DNA of 64,000 nt from Cellvibrionaceae bacterium AOL6 (GTDB lineage Bacteria > Pseudomonadota > Gammaproteobacteria > Pseudomonadales > Cellvibrionaceae). Positions 38,960-48,590 of the stretch are shown piece after piece. The translations under genes were made by a program, and so were the position numbers. Each line of letters begins with the position of its first letter. The stretch's first letter is position 1. The notes beneath the pieces were generated by a model that was not told the DNA's origin, did not search any database, and saw only the letters and a program-made list of their open reading frames with translations. The stretch is taken from the NCBI GenBank assembly GCA_003265435.1, contig NOXC01000002.1:124001-188000 (forward strand). Direction: 5' to 3'.

Positions 38960-38970
38960 GGAGGGAAAGT

Positions 38971-39507
38971 ATGACGAACACGAAGAAAATCAGCGCGGAA
39001 GACTACCTGCGCACCCTGCCGGAGTCAGCCGCCAACACCGTTGACCTGAGAACGCCCGCAGAGCGTGGCGAAGAACACATTGTCGGCACCCGCCACCTGC
39101 CACTGGGCGCGTTTTCCGGTGCGAAACTCGAAGCCCTGTTCACTCACAGCGACGACTCCCCTATCTATCTGTTGTGCCAGAGCGGCCGTCGCGCAGAAAT
39201 GGCCCTGCAACAGGCGCAAGGTGATACACGGCTGCACATTATTGAGGGCGGCTTAAACGCGCTGAAGCAATGCGGTTGTCCGACGCGCCTCGGTGAAGGC
39301 AACGCGATTAGCTTGGAACGTCAGGTGCGCATTACGGCGGGCTTGCTCGTCCTCACAGGCGTTGTGCTCGGTGCCCTGCTGAACCCGATGTTTTATGCAC
39401 TCTCTGGCTTCGTTGGCGCAGGTTTAACCTTTGCCGGTATCACCGACACCTGTGCGATGGGCATGCTGCTGGCACGCATGCCTTGGAACACACGTACCGA
39501 AAACTAA
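38971..39507 (+). CDS. Rhodanese-domain protein with C-terminal membrane hairpin (DUF2892)
   Basis: About 178 residues. Rhodanese fold with active-site Cys69 in LCQSGRRA and an Asp in VDLRTPAER; then a YgaP-like DUF2892 hairpin (ITAGLLVLTGVVLGALLNPMFYALSGFVGAGLTFAG) and a GITDTCAMGMLLARMPWN end. Moves sulfane sulfur between thiols at the membrane. GAGGAGGGAAAG gives a strong ribosome site. It follows the repressor by 11 bases, as in bigR operons. Confidence 0.92.
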   Translation: MTNTKKISAEDYLRTLPESAANTVDLRTPAERGEEHIVGTRHLPLGAFSGAKLEALFTHSDDSPIYLLCQSGRRAEMALQQAQGDTRLHIIEGGLNALKQCGCPTRLGEGNAISLERQVRITAGLLVLTGVVLGALLNPMFYALSGFVGAGLTFAGITDTCAMGMLLARMPWNTRTEN

Positions 39508-39516
39508 GGTCGACTC

Positions 39517-40332
39517 ATGGCTCTGCTGATTGGCGCCATCATCGGCGCAGTACTAGGACTGACTGGCGCGGGTGGCTCCATTTTTGCCGTGCCTCTGCTC
39601 ATCCTATTACTGGGCCTGTCACCGGTCGACGCCATGGGCATTGCGCTGGGCGCGGTTGCGGCAAGCGCAATGCTCGGAGCGATTCGACAGCGACACCTTG
39701 TTTTATGGACGCCCGCGCTATTGCTGGCCATCGGGGGCATGCTCGCCGCCCCCGTTGGTAAATGGCTCGCGCTGCAATTTGACGAACAATGGTTGATGGC
39801 GGGATTCATTGCGATTGCACTGTTCATCGGTACGCGCATGTTCGCGCAGGCACTGCGTCATCCCGAACTCGCCACGTATGTCCGAGCAGGCGCACCGGGC
39901 CCTGCTGTACCTCAGGAGGCCTTATTGTGCCGTTTAAGTCCAACCGGGCAATTTCAGCTTAAGCCACGCTGTCTGTCCGGCTTGATCAGCGGCGGAGTAC
40001 TCGTCGGCCTGGCCTCTGGCCTGTTCGGTGTGGGGGGCGGCTTTTTAATCGTGCCGCTGTTACTCGGATTAAGTCGTTTGCCGATGTCGCGTGCCGTGGC
40101 GACTTCTCTGGCCGTGATCACTCTGATCAGTGCCAGCGGCTTTGCAAGTCATATTGTGTTAAGCGGTATGGGCGACAGCCGATTGCTACTGCAAGTGCTC
40201 GCCGCCGCCATCGTAGGGATGTTACTGAGCCAGAGCCTTGGCCGACGTTTAGCGGGCCCCTGGCTGCAATTAATGTTTGCCGCATTATTAATTCTGGTTG
40301 CGGCGTATCTGTGCTTACGCACCTTTATTTAA
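39517..40332 (+). CDS. TauE/SafE-family sulfite exporter
   Basis: Membrane protein of 271 residues with about eight hydrophobic segments and two internally similar halves: GAIIGAVLGLTGAGGSIFAVPLLI near the start and GVLVGLASGLFGVGGGFLIVPLLL after the middle, the family's Gly-rich signature. Probably exports sulfite or a related sulfur oxyanion made by the dioxygenase. It starts nine bases after the rhodanese stop; ribosome site weak. Confidence 0.9.
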   Translation: MALLIGAIIGAVLGLTGAGGSIFAVPLLILLLGLSPVDAMGIALGAVAASAMLGAIRQRHLVLWTPALLLAIGGMLAAPVGKWLALQFDEQWLMAGFIAIALFIGTRMFAQALRHPELATYVRAGAPGPAVPQEALLCRLSPTGQFQLKPRCLSGLISGGVLVGLASGLFGVGGGFLIVPLLLGLSRLPMSRAVATSLAVITLISASGFASHIVLSGMGDSRLLLQVLAAAIVGMLLSQSLGRRLAGPWLQLMFAALLILVAAYLCLRTFI

Positions 40333-40366
40333 AGTGAAATCAGGGCGAGTTGCCCGGGAGGCCACG

Positions 40367-41068
40367 ATGCTTTTCAGACAGTATTTCGACCATGAGAGCT
40401 ATACCTACACCTACCTGATTGCCGATCCGGACTCGGGCGAAGCTGCCCTGATCGATCCGGTGCAGGACAAAACGGAGTTTTATCTGCAGCAACTCGGCGA
40501 ACTGAAACTGACCCTCGCGCAGGTACTCGATACACACACGCACGCGGATCACATTTCGGCCAATGGCCTTCTCAGAGAACGCACTCAGTGTAAAACACTG
40601 CTCGGTGTGGAATCGCAATCAACCTGCGTGGATCGACGTTTTACGCACGGGGATATCATCGAGGTGGGCGCACTGCGTATCACGGCACTGCACACGCCGG
40701 GACACACGGATGACTCCTACAGCTTTCATCTAAACGTACAGGGGCAGGATTATCTGTTCACCGGCGATACGCTGCTGATCCGCGGCTCGGGGAGAACGGA
40801 TTTTCAAAATGGCAACGCGCATGAACAGTATCACAGCATCAAAGACATTCTGCTCAGTTACCCCGACACCACCCTGATTTACCCCGGCCATGACTATCAG
40901 GGCCGAACGGTCTCCACCGTGGCGGAAGAACGCGCGCACAATCCGCGACTTCAAGTGCGCGACAGCAACGCCTACGCCGAACTGATGGCCGGGTTGAAGC
41001 TGGCCAGCCCGAAAATGATGGACGTGGCCGTACCCGCGAACCAGGCTTGCGGTCAGTCGCGGGTGTGA
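40367..41068 (+). CDS. MBL-fold persulfide dioxygenase (ETHE1/Blh-like)
   Basis: About 233 residues. Metal ligands in [10 protein letters not shown] and in HTPGHTDDS, an Asp in [16 protein letters not shown], and His in YPGHDYQG: the glyoxalase-II-like layout of ETHE1-type iron dioxygenases. Oxidises glutathione persulfide to sulfite, which the exporter can remove. ATG 40367 has GGGAG upstream; an earlier in-frame start at 40298 would overlap the exporter. Its last 16 bases overlap the end of gloA on the other strand. Confidence 0.92.
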   Translation: MLFRQYFDHESYTYTYLIADPDSGEAALIDPVQDKTEFYLQQLGELKLTLAQVLDTHTHADHISANGLLRERTQCKTLLGVESQSTCVDRRFTHGDIIEVGALRITALHTPGHTDDSYSFHLNVQGQDYLFTGDTLLIRGSGRTDFQNGNAHEQYHSIKDILLSYPDTTLIYPGHDYQGRTVSTVAEERAHNPRLQVRDSNAYAELMAGLKLASPKMMDVAVPANQACGQSRV

Positions 41069-41448
41069 CGATCTTCTAACAGTTCGATTTTGTAGCCATC
41101 CGGGTCCTCAACGAAGGCGATGACTGTTGTTCCGCCTTTCATGGGGCCGGCTTCGCGAACAATATTGCCGCCGGCGGCACGAATCCGCTCGCAGGCGGCA
41201 TACACGTCGTCCACGCCCAGCGCGACATGACCATAGCCACTGCCCAACTCGTATTCACTCGTATCCCAGTTATGGGTCAGCTCCAACGCCGCCTGCTCTG
41301 ACTCATCGGCATAGCCCACGAAGGCCAGCGTAAAACGCCCCTCCGGGTAATCGTTTTTGCGAAGCAGGCGCATGCCGAGCACGTCGGTGTAAAACGCAAG
41401 CGAACGATCGAGATTGCCTACACGAAGCATGGTGTGAAGGATACGCAT
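41053..41448 (-). CDS. gloA: Lactoylglutathione lyase (glyoxalase I)
   Basis: Isomerises the methylglyoxal-glutathione hemithioacetal to S-lactoylglutathione. 131 residues. VOC fold with ligands at His5 ([11 protein letters not shown]), the Glu in AALELTHNW, His in [11 protein letters not shown] and Glu in [11 protein letters not shown]: all four metal ligands present. Single glyoxalase I domain of the short Ni-type form. Convergent with the dioxygenase gene by a 16-base overlap. Confidence 0.95.
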   Translation of the reverse strand: MRILHTMLRVGNLDRSLAFYTDVLGMRLLRKNDYPEGRFTLAFVGYADESEQAALELTHNWDTSEYELGSGYGHVALGVDDVYAACERIRAAGGNIVREAGPMKGGTTVIAFVEDPDGYKIELLEDRHTRD

Positions 41449-41457
41449 AGTGCCCCC

Positions 41458-42198
41458 TTAATGATGATGGTGATGGTGGGAATCTGACTCAAGCTGCTCA
41501 ACGGCGGCATCGAGCTCGTGCCCATGATGATGAGCGCCGTGCGCCCCCATATTGGCAAAGGTCCACAAGCCCAGAGCCAACATGAGCAGCGCTGCGCCGT
41601 AACGAAAAGCCGGAGCCTGTAAAATCGGCCTCAGTGTATCCGCGAGCAGGCCGCCGCTCAGTACGGCGGGCCAGGTACCGAGCCCGAAGGCGAGCATACT
41701 GACACCCCCACTGAGCGCGTCAGCCTGGACGGCACTGAAGGCCAGCGCGGAATAGACCAGGCCGCACGGCAGCCAACCCCAGACCATGCCCAACGCCAGA
41801 GCTTGCCACGGTTTAGTGACAGGCATGAGGCGTTGACCAACGGGCTGTACATAACGCCAGAGCCGCTGCCCTGCCCGCTCCAACACGGTCAACACGCGCC
41901 ACAGCCCGGATAAATAGCACGCAAGTAAAATCAGTAACACGCCCGAGAGCACCTGTAACACGGGCAGGCTTTGTTCGGGTAGGCTCGCGGCAGCGCCGGC
42001 CAGCAGTGCGCCCATCAACGCATAACTGCCCACTCGACCCACGTTGTAGGCCACGAGTAACATGATGCGCGACGCGCGGCTGTGCGAGCGAACAGCAAAA
42101 CTCAATGCGGCTGTAATGCCCCCACACATGCCCAGGCAATGCCCCGCGCCAAGAAGCCCGATAATAAAAGCAGGTAAGATCAGTTCAACGAGGCTCAA
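41458..42198 (-). CDS. Sulfite-exporter/DsbD-like membrane protein with histidine-rich tail, cbb3-linked
   Basis: About 246 residues, six or more hydrophobic segments: opening FIIGLLGAGHCLGMCGGITAALSFAV with the GHCxGMCGG motif typical of this group. The C-terminus has HGAHHHGHE and ends in six consecutive His. Related genes next to ccoS are proposed to help copper supply to cbb3 oxidase. Its start overlaps the ccoS stop by four bases, so it belongs to that operon. The natural His tail suggests metal binding; I infer copper. Confidence 0.8.
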   Translation of the reverse strand: MSLVELILPAFIIGLLGAGHCLGMCGGITAALSFAVRSHSRASRIMLLVAYNVGRVGSYALMGALLAGAAASLPEQSLPVLQVLSGVLLILLACYLSGLWRVLTVLERAGQRLWRYVQPVGQRLMPVTKPWQALALGMVWGWLPCGLVYSALAFSAVQADALSGGVSMLAFGLGTWPAVLSGGLLADTLRPILQAPAFRYGAALLMLALGLWTFANMGAHGAHHHGHELDAAVEQLESDSHHHHHH

Positions 42199-42419
42199 AA
42201 CGACGGTCTGTCCTCTTTGGGTTCTACCTCGTCCACTTTGGGCGTCTGCTGACTTTTCGGCTTGAGAGCCGCGTCTTTCGGTTTTTCGTCAAACAGAATG
42301 CGCTGCCCCTCGGTGTTGAGGTCATCGTACTGCCCACTTTTTACAGCCCAAAAAAAGACGCCCACCGCAATCGTGACGATGACCACCGCAAGGGGAATCA
42401 AAATAAACAAACTTTCCAT
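42195..42419 (-). CDS. ccoS: cbb3-type cytochrome oxidase assembly protein CcoS
   Basis: 74 residues with one N-terminal membrane helix (LFILIPLAVVIVTIAVGVFFWAVKSGQYDDLNTEGQRILFD). The KSGQYDDLNTEG block is the family signature. Needed for cofactor insertion into cbb3 oxidase. Followed by a charged, Lys/Pro-rich tail. 18 bases after ccoI. Confidence 0.95.
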   Translation of the reverse strand: MESLFILIPLAVVIVTIAVGVFFWAVKSGQYDDLNTEGQRILFDEKPKDAALKPKSQQTPKVDEVEPKEDRPSF

Positions 42420-42437
42420 AAGAATACGTTCTATCGG

Positions 42438-44837
42438 TTAGCGACGCAGTGTGCGCCCCAGACGCAGCGAATTCAGCACGACCACCAGGGAGCTTGCGCT
42501 CATACCCAGCGCGGCGAGATACGGTGGAATTAATCCTGCTGCAGCCAAGGGCAAGGCGAGTAAATTATACCCGAGCGCCCACGCGAAATTCTGGCGAATC
42601 ACGGTTTGAATGCGCTGAGCCAACGGACGCACTTCGACCAGTGTGCGCAAACGCTGATTCAATAACACCGCATCGGCGCTAACGCGCGCGAGATGGCTCG
42701 CGCCCCCCATCGCCACCGACACATCAGCGGCCGACAAAACGGGCACGTCATTAATCCCATCCCCAACCATCATCACCACTTCGCCCTGGTCGCGGCGAGC
42801 GCGCAGCGCGTCCAGTTTGTCTTGCGGCAATTGTCCGCCGAGTGCCGCTGTAAAATGGAAGCCGGAAAAATGGCGTTCGACAAAAGCCTTCACATTGGCA
42901 GTCCGGTCTCCACTGAGCAAGCTGATACCCAGGCCCTGAGCCTGGAGCGCCGCCAAGGCTTCGCGCGCGTCCGCTCTCGGCGCGTCTTCAAACCGAAACC
43001 ACGCCAGCGCCTCGCCATCGCGACTCAGAAGCTGCCAACTGCCTGTGCCGGGATAAGGCGGTGGCGTCGTCATCGCAAATTCGGCGAGTCCGAACCGATA
43101 ATCGGCTCCATTAATCTGCCCTGCTATACCCTGCCCCGGGTGAGTACGAACCGATTCAACCGCTAAGCTGGCAGGCAGTGCCGCAAATGCCTGCGCGAGT
43201 GGATGCCTTGAATAGCGCTCCAGACTCGCGGTAATGTTCAACACGTCGGCTTCATCCTCGGCACCGAGCACTCGGCATTCAGCAATGTGTGGCCGACCTT
43301 CGGTCAGTGTCCCGGTTTTGTCGAAAATAACATGGGTCAGGCGAGGCAACACGCTCAGTGCAGAAGGCGAGACCAACAAAAAACCCCAACGTCGCAGGCC
43401 GTTCAAGCCCGCGGCCAATGCGGCGGGTGTCGCCAGCGACAATGCACAAGGACAGGTCACCACCAAAACAGACAAGGCTACCCAAAAGGCGCGATCTGCG
43501 TCCACCCACAGCCAAGTACCATAGACCGCCGCGAAGACGACTAACACTGCCGCAACAAAATAGCGTGCCACGCGATCCGCGAGCGCCTGTTGACGCGGCT
43601 TTTCCGATAAGGCCGCGTCCAGCAGTTTTTGGACCGCATCAAGGCGGGTCCCTTCACCGATCGCCCGCACTTCAAGTTCCACCGACACATCGCCGAGTAC
43701 ACTGCCAGCATACAGTGCATCACCCGCGTTTTTACGCACAGGTTCGGACTCGCCGGTCAACATGGATTCGTCGGTGGCCGCATGCGCAGACAATAAAAGG
43801 CCGTCCACCGGCACCACTTCACCTGCCCGCACCCGCACGTGATCACCAGGCTTGAGTGCACTCAAAGGCACCAAGGCCCACTCGGTATCGGCTTTCTTCT
43901 CCGCCGCGCGCGGTAATAATTGTGAGAGGCGCTGCGACTCAAACAAACTGGTATGGCGAGCACGCATTTCAAGATAACGCCCCACCAGCAGAAAAAACGT
44001 AAACATCGACACAGAGTCAAAATACACTTCACCGACATTGCGCACGGTGCCCACCACGCTCGCCGCGAAGGCGAGTGCGAGTGCCAGCGACACAGACACA
44101 TCCATATTCAACTGCCGCGCGCGCAAGCTGCGCCAGGCGCTGATGAAAAACGGCTGTGCGCTGTAGCCCATCACAGGCAACGCAAACAGCAAACTGATCC
44201 AACGTAAAAAATGCTGCCAGTTGGCCTCTATGCCTTGAATCGTTCCTGCGTGAAGTGCAATGGCGACCATGCCGACCTGCATCATTCCAAGCCCGGCCAC
44301 GCCTATGCGCACGAGCGCGTTGCGACGCTCTTTCTGACGAATGCGTTCGGCAGCCTCGTCGCTGCCGGGCGTTGCCTGATAACCAATTTGGTGGAGGGCG
44401 AATAACAGAGAGCTCAGACTGCGCTCAGCGGGGTTCCAGGTGATCGATGCGAGATGGTTGGCCACGTTGACGCGCACGCGCGCGACCCCATCCAGTTGCC
44501 CGAGGTGGTGTTCAATCAACCAGGCGCAGGCTGCGCAACTGATCCCGCCGAGCACCAGCACGGCTTCGCGGCCATCATCGACCTCACGGACGAATTCTTT
44601 TTGCACGTCCTCGAGATCAAAGGCGGCAAATTCCGTTGCATCCAACTCCGGCTTTTGACTGTAGCGGTCGCGGTAGCGATAGAATTCACCCAGGCCCCCG
44701 GCGCTGATGGCCGACGCAACGGCTTGACAGCCCGCGCAGCAAAACGCGCGCGAGGCGCCTTCCAGTTCAGCCTCATAGCCGGGTTCAGAAGGTTCACCGC
44801 AGTGATAACACGGAGTGACCGCGCCGCTGTCGGACAT
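42438..44837 (-). CDS. ccoI: Copper-translocating P-type ATPase CcoI (FixI)
   Basis: Delivers copper for cbb3 assembly. 799 residues. N-terminal Cys clusters (CYHCGEP, FCCAGC) and an HMA domain with Cys101 and Cys104 (GGISCAACAW); eight membrane helices with the CPCAL copper site; phosphorylation motif DKTGTLTEG; and GDGINDVPVLSAADVSVAMG. Placed between ccoH and ccoS. Confidence 0.97.
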   Translation of the reverse strand: MSDSGAVTPCYHCGEPSEPGYEAELEGASRAFCCAGCQAVASAISAGGLGEFYRYRDRYSQKPELDATEFAAFDLEDVQKEFVREVDDGREAVLVLGGISCAACAWLIEHHLGQLDGVARVRVNVANHLASITWNPAERSLSSLLFALHQIGYQATPGSDEAAERIRQKERRNALVRIGVAGLGMMQVGMVAIALHAGTIQGIEANWQHFLRWISLLFALPVMGYSAQPFFISAWRSLRARQLNMDVSVSLALALAFAASVVGTVRNVGEVYFDSVSMFTFFLLVGRYLEMRARHTSLFESQRLSQLLPRAAEKKADTEWALVPLSALKPGDHVRVRAGEVVPVDGLLLSAHAATDESMLTGESEPVRKNAGDALYAGSVLGDVSVELEVRAIGEGTRLDAVQKLLDAALSEKPRQQALADRVARYFVAAVLVVFAAVYGTWLWVDADRAFWVALSVLVVTCPCALSLATPAALAAGLNGLRRWGFLLVSPSALSVLPRLTHVIFDKTGTLTEGRPHIAECRVLGAEDEADVLNITASLERYSRHPLAQAFAALPASLAVESVRTHPGQGIAGQINGADYRFGLAEFAMTTPPPYPGTGSWQLLSRDGEALAWFRFEDAPRADAREALAALQAQGLGISLLSGDRTANVKAFVERHFSGFHFTAALGGQLPQDKLDALRARRDQGEVVMMVGDGINDVPVLSAADVSVAMGGASHLARVSADAVLLNQRLRTLVEVRPLAQRIQTVIRQNFAWALGYNLLALPLAAAGLIPPYLAALGMSASSLVVVLNSLRLGRTLRR

Positions 44838-44839
44838 AA

Positions 44840-45358
44840 TCAGCGCAGAGTCAGTACGCTTTGCGGGTACTGCATCTGGGCTTCGCCCTGCAAACGCCAG
44901 ACTTCTTCACCCGCATCCGATATTTCGGAGAGTCGCAGGTACCAACGCCCATTTTCGGGTAACGAGGCATCGGCGCGATAGCGCGTGCCGGTGATGTGTT
45001 TCAGGGTCACATACTGATCCAAATCAGCATTCACAGGATGAGAAAAACTCAGCACGAGAGATTCGTCTTCGGTGCCCTCTACTTCGGCGATGACTTCACC
45101 GGTTTCTGAATCGAATATCAAATCGGCCACGATACCGAGCTCGCGTGCGCGCTGTTCCGGCACGAAACTCTGATTAATCATTTTCCCGACTTTATAATAA
45201 TCGTCGACGACCACATCCTCTTTAGTCTTAAAGGCAATCGTTACGGTAATACTGCACGCGATCACGACGACAATCAGTGGCGTAAACACAAACCACGCCC
45301 AGAATTGTTTGTACCAAGGACCCTCGTCGTGCTCACGAGGATGGGAAGTGGGAGTCAT
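44840..45358 (-). CDS. ccoH: CcoH/FixH family protein
   Basis: 172 residues, one N-terminal membrane helix (WFVFTPLIVVVIACSITVTIAF), then the DDYYKVGKMIN motif and a periplasmic beta domain. FixH/CcoH stabilises and matures cbb3 oxidase. One base separates it from ccoG and two from ccoI. Confidence 0.93.
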   Translation of the reverse strand: MTPTSHPREHDEGPWYKQFWAWFVFTPLIVVVIACSITVTIAFKTKEDVVVDDYYKVGKMINQSFVPEQRARELGIVADLIFDSETGEVIAEVEGTEDESLVLSFSHPVNADLDQYVTLKHITGTRYRADASLPENGRWYLRLSEISDAGEEVWRLQGEAQMQYPQSVLTLR

Positions 45359-45359
45359 A

Positions 45360-46805
45360 TTATTTTCCAGGACCTATAAAACTGTTGGTTTCACTCGCGG
45401 TGATTTTCTCTTCATCGCGTGCTGTTACGATCACCGTGATGCTGGCTTTTTCCACATCAAAGGCGTCTTTGTCTATGCCGACACGCAAGGGCAAGGTGAA
45501 GACTTCTCCCGCCTCAATCTGCATCGGTCGGTAATTCTCCACAATGAACGGATAATCGCCCTCGAGACGAATATCGTAGGTGTGGGGTCGCTGATCCATA
45601 TTGTTGATTTTCACCGTGTACACATTTTGAATTTCGCCACCGCGCACGCGGAACAGGCGCGCGCCCCGGTCGCGGATCACATCCACGCCCACCGGCGAGC
45701 GATTGGCCAGCACGTAAATAAAGGCACTGACCATGGTCAGCAGCACAAAGGCATAGCCATATACCCGCAACCGAAACACATGCGTTCGACCGTTCTGAAT
45801 CGCGTCTTCGGAGGTAAAGCTGATGAGATCCCGAGGGTAATTCATCTTATCCATCACGGTGTTGCACGCGTCGACACACAAACCACAATTGATGCATTCG
45901 TATTGCATGCCATCGCGAATATCGATATCCACCGGACAGACCTGCACACACCAGGAGCAATCAATGCAATCCCCCAGCGCCGTCTCCTCGCGGCTGACGC
46001 TGGCTTTACGCGCGCCACGCGGCTCACCACGCTTGTCGTTGTAGTGTACCGCCAGGGTGTCATTGTCATACATGACGGACTGAAAACGCGCGTACGGGCA
46101 CATGTATTTACACACCTGCTCGCGCAGCCAGCCCGCATTGAGATAGGTCATGCCGGTGAAAAACAGCGTCCAAAAGTAGGCCGCAGGGTTCAATGTGAAT
46201 TCCAGCATCCCGGAACTCTCATCACGTGAGGGAATCATGCCTGCCAAGAGCTCACGAATCGGTACGAAGTACCCAATAAACGTCGCACCGGTAATAAACG
46301 CGATTAACAACCAGACGCTGTGCTTGCCGGTTTTTCGCCACGCTTTTTCAAGACTCCAGGGCTGCTGATCCAGCTTGATCTGTTTATTTCTATCGCCTTC
46401 GAAGAAATGTTCGACGGAAATATACATCAAGGTCCACACGGTCTGCGGGCAGGTAAACCCACACCAGACTCGTCCAAACAGCACCGTAATCGTAAACAGT
46501 GCAAAGGCCGCAATGATCAGCACCCAAGCCAACAGCATAAAATCCTGAGGCCAGAACGTCGCGTTGAAGACGTGAAATTGCCGCGCGGGCAAATCGAACA
46601 ACACCAGCGGGCGGCCATCAATCTGAAACCAGGGCAACAGGAGATAGGCCGCAATCAAAGGCAACCCAGTATAGCGGCGCACATTCTGAAAAAAACCGGT
46701 GACCTTGCGCGTGTAAATCTTGCTTTCGGATTCGTACAAGTTGACGTAGCGAATGCCGTCGTCGGAATCAGCTGTAGAGGGGGAACTTCTGTTTTCTTGA
46801 GTCAC
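45360..46805 (-). CDS. ccoG: cbb3 oxidase accessory protein CcoG (FixG/RdxA)
   Basis: 481 residues with about five membrane segments and two ferredoxin-type motifs: CIDCSWCVQVCPVDIDI and CINCGLCVDACNTV. The N-terminal WCGFTCPQTVW motif is typical. CcoG is proposed to reduce Cu(II) for CcoI. Starts 66 bases after the ccoP stop. Confidence 0.96.
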   Translation of the reverse strand: MTQENRSSPSTADSDDGIRYVNLYESESKIYTRKVTGFFQNVRRYTGLPLIAAYLLLPWFQIDGRPLVLFDLPARQFHVFNATFWPQDFMLLAWVLIIAAFALFTITVLFGRVWCGFTCPQTVWTLMYISVEHFFEGDRNKQIKLDQQPWSLEKAWRKTGKHSVWLLIAFITGATFIGYFVPIRELLAGMIPSRDESSGMLEFTLNPAAYFWTLFFTGMTYLNAGWLREQVCKYMCPYARFQSVMYDNDTLAVHYNDKRGEPRGARKASVSREETALGDCIDCSWCVQVCPVDIDIRDGMQYECINCGLCVDACNTVMDKMNYPRDLISFTSEDAIQNGRTHVFRLRVYGYAFVLLTMVSAFIYVLANRSPVGVDVIRDRGARLFRVRGGEIQNVYTVKINNMDQRPHTYDIRLEGDYPFIVENYRPMQIEAGEVFTLPLRVGIDKDAFDVEKASITVIVTARDEEKITASETNSFIGPGK

Positions 46806-46870
46806 AGAAAACTCCGGAGATGTGGAACGCCGACATGCCCTTCACTGAAGGTCATGTCGGCTGAAGCACG

Positions 46871-47764
46871 TTACTCTTGGGACAGCGAGTAAACGTATGC
46901 AGTAAGTACGTGAATTTTGTCTTCACGCAGCAGGTCTTTCTGAGCAGGCATTTCGTTCGCACGGCCGTTGCGCAACGACTGCATGATGCCTTCTCGGCTG
47001 CCTTCGTAAAGCCAAATATCGTCGGTCAGGTTGGGTGCGCCCACCGTTTGCATGCCTTTGCCGTCGGCACCATGACAGGTCGCACAGTTCTGGGCAAACA
47101 GTGACGCCCCTTCTGCAGCCGCGTCGGCATCGTGTTCCTGGCCGCTGAGCTGGAGAACATAATCGGTGATCAAACTGATTTTCTTCTCACCCAAAACCGG
47201 CCCCCATGGAGGCATATTCCCTGCTCGACCATGCAGCAGCGTCTCACGAATTTTCTCCGGCGTGCCGCCGTAGAGCCAATCATTGTCGGTCAGATCAGGG
47301 AAGCCATAGTTGCCGCCGGCATCCGCTCCGTGACAGACCGAACAGTTATTGGCAAACAGGCGCGCGCCCATTTTCATCGCTTTGGGGTTGTCAATCAGCT
47401 CTTCAACCGACATGGAACTGAACACCCCATAGCTCTGCTCGTAACTCTCCAGAGCACGCTCCTGATCCCGCTCCAGCTTGCCTACGGAAGTCCAGCCCAG
47501 TACGCCTTTCCAAGCGCCGAGACCCGGAAACAAAACCAGGTAGATCAAACCAAAGACCATGGTGATCAGGAACAGGTTGAACCACCAGCGCGGCAGTGGG
47601 TTGTCGTATTCTTCAATACCGTCGTAAACGTGTCCGGTTGTCCGGTTTTCCGGATCTTCATCATCGCGAACCGCGACTTTGCGATTTGCCATCAGTACCC
47701 AAAACACCAGCGCCAGGCAAGTGAGGGTGAGTACGATAATCCAAAGGCTCCAAAAAATGCTCAT
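46871..47764 (-). CDS. ccoP: cbb3 oxidase subunit CcoP, dihaem cytochrome c
   Basis: 297 residues. N-terminal membrane helices (SLWIIVLTLTCLALVFWVLMA and WWFNLFLITMVFGLIYLVLFPGLG), then two c-type haem sites, CSVCHG and CATCHG, each with a downstream Met ligand region (NMPPWG, EMPAQ). Passes electrons to CcoO. Confidence 0.97.
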   Translation of the reverse strand: MSIFWSLWIIVLTLTCLALVFWVLMANRKVAVRDDEDPENRTTGHVYDGIEEYDNPLPRWWFNLFLITMVFGLIYLVLFPGLGAWKGVLGWTSVGKLERDQERALESYEQSYGVFSSMSVEELIDNPKAMKMGARLFANNCSVCHGADAGGNYGFPDLTDNDWLYGGTPEKIRETLLHGRAGNMPPWGPVLGEKKISLITDYVLQLSGQEHDADAAAEGASLFAQNCATCHGADGKGMQTVGAPNLTDDIWLYEGSREGIMQSLRNGRANEMPAQKDLLREDKIHVLTAYVYSLSQE

Positions 47765-47766
47765 GT

Positions 47767-47955
47767 CTATTCGCCTCTATCCTGCTCGTCGTCTCTGCGA
47801 GCACTCGATTGTGATTGTTCTTCATCTGCGAAAGGCAGATTGGCGGCGTCATCGAATTTCTTTTTTCGCTTAGGTGAGAAAGCCCACCAGCACACACCAA
47901 AAAAGGCAATGGCTACGAAAATAGTCGACAGGCCGCGCAGCGTATTGATGTCCAT
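47767..47955 (-). CDS. ccoQ: cbb3 oxidase small subunit CcoQ
   Basis: 62 residues: one membrane helix (IFVAIAFFGVCWWAFSPKRKKKFDDAANLPFADEE). The SPKRKKKFDDAA block is the family signature. Two bases before ccoP in operon order. Confidence 0.95.
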   Translation of the reverse strand: MDINTLRGLSTIFVAIAFFGVCWWAFSPKRKKKFDDAANLPFADEEQSQSSARRDDEQDRGE

Positions 47956-47963
47956 TGTGATAA

Positions 47964-48575
47964 CTAGCGCTTATGCGTCAGCAAAGTGCCGAGCTGCTGC
48001 AAGTACGCCACAAGTGCATCGATTTCAGTGACGCCCTGAACGGCTTCTGCTGCACCGGCGATGTCATCATCGGTGTAGGGCACGCCCACGGAGCGCAAGG
48101 CTTCCATTTTTTTCGCAGTGTGCTTGCCGTCCAGCGTCGCATCAAACAACCACGGAAACGCCGGCATATTGGATTTTGGCACGACGTTGCGCGGGTCATA
48201 CAGGTGCGCTTTGTGCCAAGTATCAGAGTAGCGACCGCCCACACGAGCCAGATCAGGACCGGTACGCTTGGAACCCCACAGGAAGGGATGCTCGTACACC
48301 GACTCCCCTGCCACGGAATAATGGCCATAGCGCTCTACTTCAGCACGCAGCGGCCGCACCATCTGTGTGTGACACACATGGCAGCCTTCGCGGATGTAGA
48401 TATCGCGCCCTTCAAGCTCCACTGCGGACAGCGGCTTCAGGCCTTCAACCGGCTCGGTGGTTTCCTTCAGATAGAACTGAGGTACGATTTCTACCAACGC
48501 ACCAAAGCTGATGGCAAATACAGTCAGCAGCACCAGCAAGCCGACATTCTTTTCGACAATGTCATGATTCTTCAT
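47964..48575 (-). CDS. ccoO: cbb3 oxidase subunit CcoO, monohaem cytochrome c
   Basis: 203 residues. N-terminal membrane helix ([24 protein letters not shown]), one c-type haem site [20 protein letters not shown], and the [13 protein letters not shown] block. Second gene of ccoNOQP. Confidence 0.97.
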   Translation of the reverse strand: MKNHDIVEKNVGLLVLLTVFAISFGALVEIVPQFYLKETTEPVEGLKPLSAVELEGRDIYIREGCHVCHTQMVRPLRAEVERYGHYSVAGESVYEHPFLWGSKRTGPDLARVGGRYSDTWHKAHLYDPRNVVPKSNMPAFPWLFDATLDGKHTAKKMEALRSVGVPYTDDDIAGAAEAVQGVTEIDALVAYLQQLGTLLTHKR

Positions 48576-48590
48576 TGTTCGGCTCCCGGC

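Noticed and set aside
41458-41490. Hexahistidine end as a cloning-vector artefact
   Set aside because: The tail is followed by native sequence, its codons are mixed, and the gene overlaps ccoS in a normal operon.
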